From contig JAOUIN010000026.1 in assembly GCA_029883965.1 (NCBI GenBank), positions 1-16,480 of the forward strand: 16,480 nt of DNA, written 5' to 3'. A model generated the notes under the pieces. That model made no database searches. It was given only the letters and a program-made list of their open reading frames with translations, and was not told where the DNA came from. Position numbers and translations under genes: made by a program. Source of the DNA: Betaproteobacteria bacterium (lineage in GTDB: Bacteria > Pseudomonadota > Gammaproteobacteria > Burkholderiales > SG8-41). The first letter of the stretch is position 1; the number at the start of each line of letters is the position of its first letter. Of this stretch, positions 6,950 to 14,200 are shown in pieces.

Positions 6950-7915
6950 CTAGTCGATTTTCGCGCCGGAAATCTTGACGATCTTCGCGTATTTCTCCGT
7001 GTCACGCCGGACAAACGCGGTGAACTCTTCGATACTGCTGCCCACGGGATCGGCGCCGAGGCTGATGAACTTCGCCTGCATCTCCGGCGCTTTCACCGTC
7101 TGCACCAGCGCCGCATTGACGCGCTTGATGACGGTCTGCGGGGTTTTGGCCGGGGCAAACAGGCCGAACCAGTTCACCGCCTCGAATCCGGGTACGCCTG
7201 ATTCGCTGATGGTCGGCACCTCCGGCAACTGGGGCGAGCGTTGCGCACTGGCAATGCCCAGCACACGCACGCGTCCCGCCTTGATGTGACCGACAATGGG
7301 TGAAATCGAATTGAACATCATCTGCATGTGTCCGCCCACCACGTCGGTTACCGCCTGCGGCGCGCCCTTGTACGGCACGTGCACGATATCGGTGCCGGTC
7401 ATCTGCTTGAAAAGTTCACCCGCGAGGTGGTTGGCTACGCCGTTGCCTGCCGACGCGTAATTGAGTTTGCCGGGTTGTGCCTTCGCCAGCGCGATCAGTT
7501 CATTGATGTTCTTTGCGGGCACCGACGGATGCACCATCAGCACGAACGGCCCGATCGAAATCAGGCTGATCGGGGCAAAGTCGCGCAGCGTGTCATAGGG
7601 CACTTTGCGCAGATGCGGCAATATCGTCAATGCGCCGGGACTGCTGAGGAACAGCGTGTACCCGTCGGGCGCCGATTTTGCCGCGATCTCGGCGCCGATG
7701 ACACCGCCGCCGCCGGCGCGGTTGTCCGCGACGAGCTGCTGGCCCAGATGCTGCGTCAATCCCGGAAACACCAGCCGCGCGGTGACATCCGGAGTCGCGC
7801 CCGCAGGTACGGACAGGATCACGCGCACGGGTTTGTCGGGCCATGCCTGCGCCTGTACCGCGGCAGCTGCCAGCATCAGTGCCGCCGCAATCCATATGCT
7901 GAACGTTCTGGCCAT
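6950..7915 (-). CDS. Bug/TctC-family periplasmic solute-binding protein (copy 1)
   Basis: A 321-residue periplasmic binding protein of the tripartite tricarboxylate transporter receptor (Bug) family. These proteins bind carboxylates and other small organic ligands. A signal peptide is clear (hydrophobic core about 7-19, cleavage near VQA-QA). Family signatures: 'VPAGATPDVTAR' (36-46), 'DNRAGGGGVIGAE' (63-75), 'PDGYTL' (82-87), 'HVPYKG' mid-protein and 'VPTISESGVPGFE'. The ATG at 7915 was preferred over an upstream in-frame start at 7942. It directly precedes the signal peptide and has GGAGAGG upstream. No TctA or TctB membrane components are nearby, so it is an orphan receptor, as is common in Bordetella- and Cupriavidus-like genomes. 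It leads an operon with the class II aldolase and is divergent from SDR copy 1. Confidence 0.95.
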   Translation of the reverse strand: MARTFSIWIAAALMLAAAAVQAQAWPDKPVRVILSVPAGATPDVTARLVFPGLTQHLGQQLVADNRAGGGGVIGAEIAAKSAPDGYTLFLSSPGALTILPHLRKVPYDTLRDFAPISLISIGPFVLMVHPSVPAKNINELIALAKAQPGKLNYASAGNGVANHLAGELFKQMTGTDIVHVPYKGAPQAVTDVVGGHMQMMFNSISPIVGHIKAGRVRVLGIASAQRSPQLPEVPTISESGVPGFEAVNWFGLFAPAKTPQTVIKRVNAALVQTVKAPEMQAKFISLGADPVGSSIEEFTAFVRRDTEKYAKIVKISGAKID

Positions 7916-8055
7916 GTCGCCTGCCTCTCCCGAATTTTCCACATGCTACCAGTTAACAAGTCAGGCGGACCGTCAGACGTTAAAATCCGTGAGCCCGGCA
8001 CGCGACCGCGTGTCGTCCACATCATCAAACACTCACACCATCCGGGAGACAGGAA
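7916..8055. promoter_or_regulatory. Divergent intergenic region, Bug 1 / SDR 1, with palindrome
   Basis: The 140-base divergent spacer contains a near-continuous palindrome at 7999-8012: CACGCG, two bases, CGCGTG. It lies 43 bases before the SDR start and is a plausible operator for a dimeric regulator. On the plus strand TAAAAT (7981-7986) could be a -10 and TTAACA (7953-7958) a -35, but their 22-base spacing is too long for a standard promoter. The SDR ribosome site is GGGAGACAGGAA, ending at 8055. No regulator gene is adjacent. Confidence 0.4.
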
Positions 8056-8805
8056 ATGACCGCAGGCAAAGAACTCGCAGGCAGGGTGGCGCTGGTCACC
8101 GGTGCGGCGCGCAACATTGGCCGGGCCATCGCAATTGCACTGGCCGAAGCCGGCGCTACGGTGGCTGTAAACGCGCGCACGGCCAAAGCCGATGCCGACG
8201 CCGTCGTCGCCGAAATCCGTGCGGCCGGCGGCAAGGCGGATACCTGTATCGCCGACATTGCCGATGCCGGCGCCGTCAACACCATGGTCGCCGACATCGT
8301 CAAGCGCCACGGCAAGGTCGACATCCTGATACTCAACGCATCGATCCGCAAGGAAACCGCGTTCATCGACATGAGCTTCGAGGAATGGCGCAGCCTGCTG
8401 TCGATCACGCTCGACGGTTCATTCCACTGCACCAAGGCCTGCCTGCCGTCGATGATTGCCGCCGGTGGCGGCAGCATCGTCACGCTCGGCGGCATGACTG
8501 CACTCTCGGGTGCGAAGCGGCGCGTGCACGGCTCGGTCGGAAAACACGGGCTGTGGGGCATGACCCGCGCACTGGCGAAGGAACTCGGCGAACATCAGAT
8601 CAACGTCAACTGCGTGGCGCCGGGTCAGATGGATACCGCGCGTGCCGCAGGACGCTCCGAACGTGCCCCGGTCACCAACGTGCCGATGGGCCGGCGCTCG
8701 CAGCCGGAGGAAGTCGCGTCGATGGTGCGTTACCTGTGCACACCCGCTGCGGCCATGGTCAGCGGGCAGTTGATCTACGTCGATGGCGGCCAGCAGATGT
8801 TCTGA
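8056..8805 (+). CDS. SDR-family protein lacking the catalytic Tyr (copy 1)
   Basis: A 249-residue short-chain dehydrogenase/reductase fold protein. The cofactor motif TGAARNIG (15-22) and Arg41 after strand 2 suggest NAD(P) binding, probably NADP. 'LNAS' gives Asn94, and 'NCVAPG' and 'YVDGGQ' are standard SDR markers. The catalytic region is unusual. Lys163 is present, but the Tyr four residues before it is Gly159, with His158 next to it, and the strand-5 Ser is replaced by Gly146 ('TLGGMT'). Either chemistry differs, perhaps with His158 as acid/base, or the protein is not a dehydrogenase. The start has a strong ribosome site. Its neighbour on the minus strand across a divergent spacer is a Bug receptor; the same arrangement recurs with copy 2. 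The stop lies nine bases from the convergent ABC gene stop, with no terminator between. Confidence 0.9.
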   Translation: MTAGKELAGRVALVTGAARNIGRAIAIALAEAGATVAVNARTAKADADAVVAEIRAAGGKADTCIADIADAGAVNTMVADIVKRHGKVDILILNASIRKETAFIDMSFEEWRSLLSITLDGSFHCTKACLPSMIAAGGGSIVTLGGMTALSGAKRRVHGSVGKHGLWGMTRALAKELGEHQINVNCVAPGQMDTARAAGRSERAPVTNVPMGRRSQPEEVASMVRYLCTPAAAMVSGQLIYVDGGQQMF

Positions 8806-8814
8806 CCAAACCGC

Positions 8815-10617
8815 TCAGGCAGTCGCGTCGTCGTGCATGAACTGCAGCCGCGCGAGATGTGCGTAGAGGCCGTCTGCACGCAGCAGTTCGTCATGGGTGC
8901 CGGTGGAGTGCAGATGGCCGCGGTCGAGCACGAGGATACGATCAGCATTGCGTACCGTCGCCAGCCGGTGTGCAATCACCAGTGTGGTGCGGCCTTGTGC
9001 AAGCTGCTCCAGTGCAGCGGCCACCTGGCGCTCGCTCTCGGCATCCAGTGAACTGGTAGCCTCATCGAGCAGCAGGATCGGCCGGTCGGCGAGCAAGGCG
9101 CGTGCGATTGACAGGCGCTGCCGCTGGCCGCCGGAGAGCTTGATGCCGCGCTCGCCCAGATCGGTGTCGAAACCCTGCGGCAGGCGCTCGATGAATTCAA
9201 TGGCATGCGCCGCAGCACAGGCGGCGCGCACATCCTCCGCGGTGGCGCCGGGCCGGCCGAAGCGCACATTTTCGGTCACGCTCGTGGCAAATATCACCGG
9301 GTCCTGCGACACCAGCGCCATCGCCCGCCGCAGCGCCAGCGGATCGCAATGACGCGTATCAGCGCCGTCGATCAGGATGCGCCCGGACTGCGGGTCATAA
9401 AACCTGAGCAGCAACGCGAAGATCGTCGTCTTGCCCGCGCCCGAGGGACCGACCAGCGCCACGCGCTCGCCCGGATGCACATCAAATGACAGGGTCGACA
9501 GCGCTGCGGTCTTCGGTCGCGTCGGATAGGCAAAGGTCACGCCGTCAAAGCGGATCGCCCCTTTGATCTGCGCCGGCAGTTCAATGCGTGGCTCAGAAAT
9601 CGTCAGCTCCGAGCGTTGATCCAGCAGTTCGGTCAGGCGTTCTGTGGCGCCGGCCGCGCGCTGGATCTCACCCCAGACCTCGGACAGCGTGCCTGCGCCG
9701 CTGGCAACGATGCCGGCATAGAACACGAACGCCGACAGCTCTCCGGCGGTAAGCCTGCCCGCGAGCACATCGTGCCCGCCCACCCACAGGATGATCCCCA
9801 CCGCACTGAATGCGATCAGCATCACCGACGCGATCAGCCAGGCCTTGAGGCGGATGCGGTCTACGCCAGCCCCGTACGCGGCCTCGGTTGCGCGTTCGAA
9901 TGAGACCCGCGTGCGCTCCTCGTGACCATAGGCCTGCACCGTACGGATCTCGTGCATCGCTTCATCGACATGGCCCGACACTTCGGCAACCCGATCCTGG
10001 TTGGCCCGCGACAACCGGCGCACGCGCCGCCCCACCAGCAGAATCGGGATCAGCGTTGCCGGCACGCCGAGCACAATCAGCGCCGCGAGCTTGATGCTGG
10101 TGGTAAACAGCAGTACCAGCGCACCGACCATCATCAGTCCGTTGCGGAGGAACATCGACAGGCCGAAACCGATGACCTGGCGCAACTGCTCACTGTCGTT
10201 GGTCAGTCGTGAAACGATATCGCCGGTGCGCGAGGCATCAAAAAACGCCGGCGACAGCGTCAGCACATGGGCGAAAGTGGAGCGTCTCAGGTCGGCGATC
10301 ACACGCTCGCCGACGGTCATCATCAGGTAGAACCGCGTAAATGTCGCAACGGACAACACCACCGCGATCGCAATGATGCCGGCAAGTGCCGTGTTGAGCA
10401 TCGCCGGGTTGCCGCTGCCGAATCCTGCGTCGATGACGAAGCGCAGGCCCTGCCCCAGCGCCAGCACGCAACCCGCGGCGACGATCAGCGCCGTCAGCGC
10501 GATGGCGATGCGAAGGCGGTATGGCGAGAGAAAACGCAGCAGACGCCGCAGGTGTGCAGGATCGCCGGTTGCGGAAGGATTCGAGGGATCGGCAGGCGCA
10601 GATTTTGCGTTGGACAT
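8815..10617 (-). CDS. ABC exporter half-transporter (MsbA/ABCB type, TMD-NBD fusion)
   Basis: A 600-residue fused membrane and ATPase protein that would work as a homodimer or with another half-transporter in the inner membrane. A hydrophilic start (1-25) is followed by about six membrane segments (roughly 34-60, 75-100, 155-175, 176-195, 258-280, 293-312). The nucleotide-binding domain follows with Walker A GPSGAGKTT (390-398), Q-loop Gln438 ('VSQDPVIF'), signature LSGGQ (494-498), Walker B ILLLDE (514-519), D-loop 'SSLD' and H-loop His550. All catalytic residues are intact. Length and order match lipid, drug or peptide exporters; the cargo is not deducible. The start ATG has AGGA seven bases upstream. 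It is single on its strand, between convergent SDR 1 and a divergent small membrane protein, so its link to the catabolic genes is positional only. Confidence 0.95.
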   Translation of the reverse strand: MSNAKSAPADPSNPSATGDPAHLRRLLRFLSPYRLRIAIALTALIVAAGCVLALGQGLRFVIDAGFGSGNPAMLNTALAGIIAIAVVLSVATFTRFYLMMTVGERVIADLRRSTFAHVLTLSPAFFDASRTGDIVSRLTNDSEQLRQVIGFGLSMFLRNGLMMVGALVLLFTTSIKLAALIVLGVPATLIPILLVGRRVRRLSRANQDRVAEVSGHVDEAMHEIRTVQAYGHEERTRVSFERATEAAYGAGVDRIRLKAWLIASVMLIAFSAVGIILWVGGHDVLAGRLTAGELSAFVFYAGIVASGAGTLSEVWGEIQRAAGATERLTELLDQRSELTISEPRIELPAQIKGAIRFDGVTFAYPTRPKTAALSTLSFDVHPGERVALVGPSGAGKTTIFALLLRFYDPQSGRILIDGADTRHCDPLALRRAMALVSQDPVIFATSVTENVRFGRPGATAEDVRAACAAAHAIEFIERLPQGFDTDLGERGIKLSGGQRQRLSIARALLADRPILLLDEATSSLDAESERQVAAALEQLAQGRTTLVIAHRLATVRNADRILVLDRGHLHSTGTHDELLRADGLYAHLARLQFMHDDATA

Positions 10618-10795
10618 CAGGCTATCCTAACATTCCAGCGCTTCATCCCATGGTGTGTCATGCGGGTTTGTTGTGCCGTGCACCCGGATTCCGCGAACTA
10701 TGCCCTTCGCGCCATTGCGAATCCCGTGGTACTTTGTCAGCCATGTTTCTGCGCCGGCGAAAATCCCGCCGGCATCGGCAAGGGAGATGAACATC
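10618..10795. promoter_or_regulatory. Divergent intergenic region with leader hairpin
   Basis: The 178 bases between the ABC transporter and the downstream plus-strand gene include a perfect 7-bp stem: GCCGGCG (10753-10759), seven-base loop, CGCCGGC (10767-10773). It ends eight bases before the GGGAG ribosome site (10782-10786), so it could affect translation of the following gene or be an operator. No convincing paired -35/-10 was found on either strand. Confidence 0.35.
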
Positions 10796-11449
10796 ATGAT
10801 GAACAAACGCAACCTGACTATCGCGCTGGCGCTGCTGATCCTGGCCGCCATCGTCGCGTTTGTCGCCTGGAACCGGCACCAGACCCGGCAACTGCACGAC
10901 GCGACGCTGGAGAAAATCAGCGCTGCGACCCGCGATCTGCGTACCGCCGCGGATCCAAAGTCCTCCGTGCAGATCATCGCTGCCGGCGCTGCGCGCGTCG
11001 ATGGCGATTTGAAAGTGCTGCGCGACACCGCCACGTCGCGCATCCTCCTGCTCGCAGCCGGTGCCGACGGTTATCTGCTGAGTGCGCGTGAGTTGCTGCG
11101 GCGCCAGGCCATCATGCTGGAACTGCGCGACAAGATCGGCGGCGAAATCATCGCCTTCCGTGACCATTTGCTGTCGGGCAATCGCGCCGCCGCGAGCTGG
11201 ACCACCAACGCCGTACAGTTGAAGAACCGGATGGAACAGGATTTCCGCGAATTCCAGCGTACCGTCGACGCACATACCAAAATTGCCGACGGATTCCCCG
11301 ACGCGCGCAAGGCGCTGGCAGGCCTGGCGCCGGACGACCGGCTGATCAGCGACGCTGAAATCGCGGCGGCGCGGGATGCCGCGATCGCCGCAGCCAAATC
11401 ACTGGCGGCCGAAGTCGAGGCCGCGCGCCGCATCGCTGCACCGCGCTGA
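10796..11449 (+). CDS. Membrane-anchored helical protein of unknown function
   Basis: I do not recognise this family. The 217-residue product begins MMNKRNLTIA and has one N-terminal hydrophobic segment (about 7-25), reading as an uncleaved anchor or a long signal. A charged, almost wholly helical region rich in Ala, Arg, Asp and Glu follows. Residues about 30-50, 95-165 and 185-215 look helix-forming with coiled-coil potential. The ending (185-212) is an Ala-rich amphipathic helix. No cysteine or enzyme motif is evident. The shape resembles the periplasmic four-helix sensor part of chemoreceptors or a small envelope spacer, but there is no HAMP or signalling domain. The start was placed nine bases after GGGAG; ATGs at 10787 and 10799 are alternatives. 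Base composition and codon use match the neighbours, so it is probably a real gene. It converges on the hydrolase with a 27-base gap. Confidence 0.7.
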   Translation: MMNKRNLTIALALLILAAIVAFVAWNRHQTRQLHDATLEKISAATRDLRTAADPKSSVQIIAAGAARVDGDLKVLRDTATSRILLLAAGADGYLLSARELLRRQAIMLELRDKIGGEIIAFRDHLLSGNRAAASWTTNAVQLKNRMEQDFREFQRTVDAHTKIADGFPDARKALAGLAPDDRLISDAEIAAARDAAIAAAKSLAAEVEAARRIAAPR

Positions 11450-11476
11450 CGGCTCGGGCGTGCCGGACTAACGCAA

Positions 11477-12259
11477 CTAATTCCTGGCGAGGAACTCGGT
11501 CAACGCCCTGTTGAACACCTCAGACTGTTCAACGTTTGACAGATGCGCCGCGTCGGGAATGATCAGCAGGTCCGAGCCGCGCAGGTTGGCGTGTATCTGC
11601 CGCGCCATCTCCGGCGGCGTGCCGTGATCCTGGTCACCGACCATCACCAGCGCCGGGCAATCGATTTCCTTCAGCCGGTCGAGCACGTCGATTTTGGCAA
11701 TCGCCTCGCAGCAACCGGCAAAACCCGCCACTGGCGTGTTGCGAATGTCATCGCCGATGCGTGCCATCACATCAGGATGCGCCTTGCGGTACGGTGCCGT
11801 AAACCACCGTTCCAGCGTGCTCTCGACGAGCGCCTCCATGCCCTGCTCGCGTGCCGTACGGATACGCCCGCCCCACATCTCGGCGGCATTCGGCGGCCGC
11901 CGGCTGGTGGTATCGGCGAGCACCATGCTCTGGAACACACCCGGATACTTCAGCGCATAAGTCTCACCGATCATGCCGCCCATCGACAGGCCGATCCAGT
12001 GCGTGCGTTTGATGCCGAGCTCGGCAAACAGGCCGTGCACGTCATCGGCCATCTGCTCCAGCGTATAGGCGCCCGCAGGCGCGCTGCTGGCGCCATGGCC
12101 GCGGGTATCGAAGCGCAGCACTTTGTAGTGCTTCGTCAACACCTGCATTTGCGGATCCCACATCGACAGGTTGCAAGCCAGCGAATGCGACATCGTCACC
12201 CACGGGCCTTCGCCCTCGATGACGCAATTCAGTTCAATGCCATTGGTGCTGATTCTCAT
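11477..12259 (-). CDS. Alpha/beta hydrolase, 3-oxoadipate enol-lactonase-like (PcaD-like)
   Basis: A 260-residue alpha/beta hydrolase close in pattern to PcaD: 'VTMSHSLACNLSMWDPQM' (21-38, oxyanion loop), 'LRFDTRGHGASSAP' (48-61), nucleophile elbow Gly90-Leu-Ser92-Met-Gly94-Gly, acid in 'VGDQDHGTP' (Asp209 or Asp211) and His239 in 'DAAHLSN'. The full catalytic triad is thus visible. PcaD hydrolyses the enol-lactone of the beta-ketoadipate pathway, but many relatives act on other lactones or esters, so the substrate is open. The chosen ATG is preceded by CCGGAG, eight bases away, and begins the conserved first strand. It lies 13 bases after Bug copy 2 on the same strand and is almost surely co-transcribed, as aldolase and Bug copy 1 are. 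The CMD-like gene in the divergent operon fits a lactone/muconolactone-type pathway, by analogy only. Confidence 0.9.
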   Translation of the reverse strand: MRISTNGIELNCVIEGEGPWVTMSHSLACNLSMWDPQMQVLTKHYKVLRFDTRGHGASSAPAGAYTLEQMADDVHGLFAELGIKRTHWIGLSMGGMIGETYALKYPGVFQSMVLADTTSRRPPNAAEMWGGRIRTAREQGMEALVESTLERWFTAPYRKAHPDVMARIGDDIRNTPVAGFAGCCEAIAKIDVLDRLKEIDCPALVMVGDQDHGTPPEMARQIHANLRGSDLLIIPDAAHLSNVEQSEVFNRALTEFLARN

Positions 12260-12272
12260 GATGCGCTCCGGG

Positions 12273-13259
12273 TTACTGCGCCTTGATATTGCCGGCTTTG
12301 GCCAGCCGCGTGAACGTCGCGATATCCGCGGCAATGATCTTGTCGAACTCCGCCGCCGTCGTCGGCGCAGGATCCAGCCCGATCGGCGCCCAGCGCTTTT
12401 TCGCTTCGGCATCACCGAGGATGCGCGTGATGTCGCGATTGAGAGTGTTGATCAGCGGCCGCGGCGTCTTGCTCGTGGTCAGCAGTCCAAACCACAGGAC
12501 CGAGTCATAACCGGGCACACCTGATTCGGCGATCGTCGGCACGTCCGGCAGCAGCGCGTCGCGCTTCAGCGACGACACGCCCAGTCCAATCAACCGGCCT
12601 TCACGTACCAGCCCGACCGCACTGGCAATCGGCGACATGAAGAACTGTGCACGCCCGGTGATGGTCTCGGTCATTGCCTCGGGAATGCCTTTGAACGGAA
12701 TATGCACCACATCGATCTTCGCCATGCTTTTGAGCAGTTCGCCGGCGAAATGCGTGCCGCTGCCGACACCAGCCGATGAAAAATTCAGCGCCCCCGGCTT
12801 CGCGCGCGCGGCCGCGAGCAGGTCTTTCAGAGATTTGTAACCCACCGATGGCGCGGACACCAGCACGTATTTCGAAACAGCCGACATCGTGATGCCGGCA
12901 AGATCGCGGCGCGCATCATAAGGCAGCTTGTCGTAGATCGCCGGCGCCACGGCATGCGCCGACGACACCGACAGCAACGTATAGCCGTCGGGATTGGCAT
13001 TCGCTGCAAGAGTCGCCGCAATGGTGCCGCCCGCGCCCGGCCGGTTGTCGACGATGACCTGCTGCTTGTATTCCTCGGTCAGCTTCTGCGCGACGTAACG
13101 CGCCGTGATGTCCGGACCGCCGCCCGGCGTGAAGCCCACCAGGATACGGATCGGCTTGGTCGGATAATCGGCTTCGGGTGCGGTGCTTTTCTGCGCCGCC
13201 TGCGCGGGGAACAACAACGCCATCGATACGACAGCGGCAATGCCAGACAACCACTTCAT
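12273..13259 (-). CDS. Bug/TctC-family periplasmic solute-binding protein (copy 2)
   Basis: A 328-residue Bug receptor with a signal peptide (core about 5-17, cleavage near AQA-AQ). A short linker precedes the mature domain. Signatures: 'YPTKPIRILVGFTPGGGPD' (32-50), 'DNRPGAGGTIAA' (71-82), 'NPDGYTLL' (89-96), 'HIPFKG', and 'VPTIAESGVPGYD'. The start ATG has a strong GGAGG ribosome site. It binds a small organic ligand in the periplasm; the ligand is unknown and differs in all likelihood from that of copy 1, since pocket-lining regions differ widely. No TctAB genes are nearby. It is first in an operon with the PcaD-like hydrolase and stands divergent to SDR copy 2, repeating the layout of copy 1. 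Confidence 0.95.
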   Translation of the reverse strand: MKWLSGIAAVVSMALLFPAQAAQKSTAPEADYPTKPIRILVGFTPGGGPDITARYVAQKLTEEYKQQVIVDNRPGAGGTIAATLAANANPDGYTLLSVSSAHAVAPAIYDKLPYDARRDLAGITMSAVSKYVLVSAPSVGYKSLKDLLAAARAKPGALNFSSAGVGSGTHFAGELLKSMAKIDVVHIPFKGIPEAMTETITGRAQFFMSPIASAVGLVREGRLIGLGVSSLKRDALLPDVPTIAESGVPGYDSVLWFGLLTTSKTPRPLINTLNRDITRILGDAEAKKRWAPIGLDPAPTTAAEFDKIIAADIATFTRLAKAGNIKAQ

Positions 13260-13401
13260 GATGCCTCCGGAAGTTCTGCAATGATTTCAACCGGCGTGAA
13301 CTATACCAGCAGCCCGCACCGTTTACAGCATGTGGAATGGTCGCAAGCCCCGGCGTTCCCCGCTATGCTGGCAGCTCATTGCAACATCCGGAATTTCACA
13401 C
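13260..13401. promoter_or_regulatory. Divergent intergenic region, Bug 2 / SDR 2
   Basis: The 142-base spacer is almost the same length as the spacer between Bug 1 and SDR 1 (140 bases). On the minus strand TATAGT (complement of 13300-13305), about 40 bases before the Bug start, is a fair -10 candidate, with only a 3-of-6 -35 match 17 bases upstream. On the plus strand TATGCT (13364-13369) might be a -10 for the SDR. The CACGCG/CGCGTG palindrome of the first spacer is not present. SDR 2 has a modest CCGGAA ribosome site. Confidence 0.35.
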
Positions 13402-14154
13402 ATGAGCACAGCCACTGAACTCACCGACCGGGTCGCCCTGGTCACCGGTGCCGCCAAAAACATCGGCCGTGCCATTGCACTCGAACTCGCTGGTGCGGGC
13501 GCCAAAGTTGCGATCAACACCCGCGCCTCCAAAGCCGAGGCCGACGCCGTGGCTGCGGAGATCCGTGCCGCCGGCGGCACCGCCGCGGTGTATCTGGCCG
13601 ACGTCGCCGATGCCGCAGCGGTGCAGAAAATGTGCGTCGCCGCGCAGGCCGAACTCGGGCCCGTCGACATCCTGGTACTCAACGCTTCCGTACGCCGCGA
13701 AATTCCGTTCACCGACATGACGTTCGACGAATGGCGGCAGGTGATGGCGATTTCCCTCGACGGTTCGTTTCATTGCATCAAGGCCGTGCTGCCCGGCATG
13801 ATCAGCGCGGGCAGCGGCCACATCATCACGCTTGCCGGCGATTCGGCACTCAATGGCGCCGCGGGCAAAGTCCACAGTTCGTCGGCGAAGAGCGGCTTGG
13901 CCGGCATGACGCGCGCCCTGGCGCGAGAACTCGGACCGAAAGGCATCCGCGTGAATTGCATTTCTCCGGGACACATCGACACCACTCGTCCGGCCTATCG
14001 CGAGGCGCGCCCGCCGGTACACGGCACCATACCGCTGGGCCGGCTCGGGGACTCGAACGAGATCGCCGCGACGGTACGTTTTCTGTGCGGCCCCGGCGGC
14101 GGATTCATCACCGGCCAGACCCTGCACGTCAACGGCGGCCAGTGGATGACCTAA
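13402..14154 (+). CDS. SDR-family protein lacking the catalytic Tyr (copy 2)
   Basis: A 250-residue SDR-fold protein, collinear and gap-free with copy 1 over about the first 200 residues and roughly 57% identical by hand count. Cofactor motif TGAAKNIG (15-22), Arg41, 'LNAS' Asn94, 'NCISPG' and 'HVNGGQ' are present. Lys163 is kept, while the expected Tyr is Ser159, with His158 beside it. The strand-5 catalytic Ser position is Gly146 ('TLAGDS'). Thus both copies share His158 and Lys163 and lack Ser and Tyr, which argues for a conserved altered active site rather than decay of one gene. The ATG at 13402 was chosen by homology with copy 1; the frame is open further upstream. It leads a plus-strand set with the CMD-like protein and MFS transporter and is divergent from Bug copy 2. 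Confidence 0.9.
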   Translation: MSTATELTDRVALVTGAAKNIGRAIALELAGAGAKVAINTRASKAEADAVAAEIRAAGGTAAVYLADVADAAAVQKMCVAAQAELGPVDILVLNASVRREIPFTDMTFDEWRQVMAISLDGSFHCIKAVLPGMISAGSGHIITLAGDSALNGAAGKVHSSSAKSGLAGMTRALARELGPKGIRVNCISPGHIDTTRPAYREARPPVHGTIPLGRLGDSNEIAATVRFLCGPGGGFITGQTLHVNGGQWMT

Positions 14155-14200
14155 AAATATTTTTATAATCAAATACTTATATAAAAACATGGAGCACATC
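14155..14200 (+). promoter_or_regulatory. AT-rich leader with TATAAT box before CMD-like gene
   Basis: This 46-base gap is extremely AT-rich against a GC-rich background. A 12-bp palindrome AAAAATATTTTT (14153-14164) spans the SDR stop region, and an exact TATAAT follows at 14164-14169, 32 bases before the CMD start. The -35 region falls inside the SDR coding end and matches poorly. It may be an internal promoter for the CMD-like gene and MFS transporter. The GGAG at 14191-14194, six bases before ATG 14201, decides the CMD start over the ATG at 14189. Confidence 0.45.

Noticed and set aside
8806..8814. Terminator between SDR 1 and the ABC transporter
   Set aside because: The convergent genes are only nine bases apart and no hairpin with a T-run is visible.
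7605..8840. Long plus-strand open frame of 411 codons
   Set aside because: It crosses Bug 1 (antisense), the divergent spacer and SDR 1 in another frame; the translation is low-complexity Arg/Gly/His and resembles no protein.
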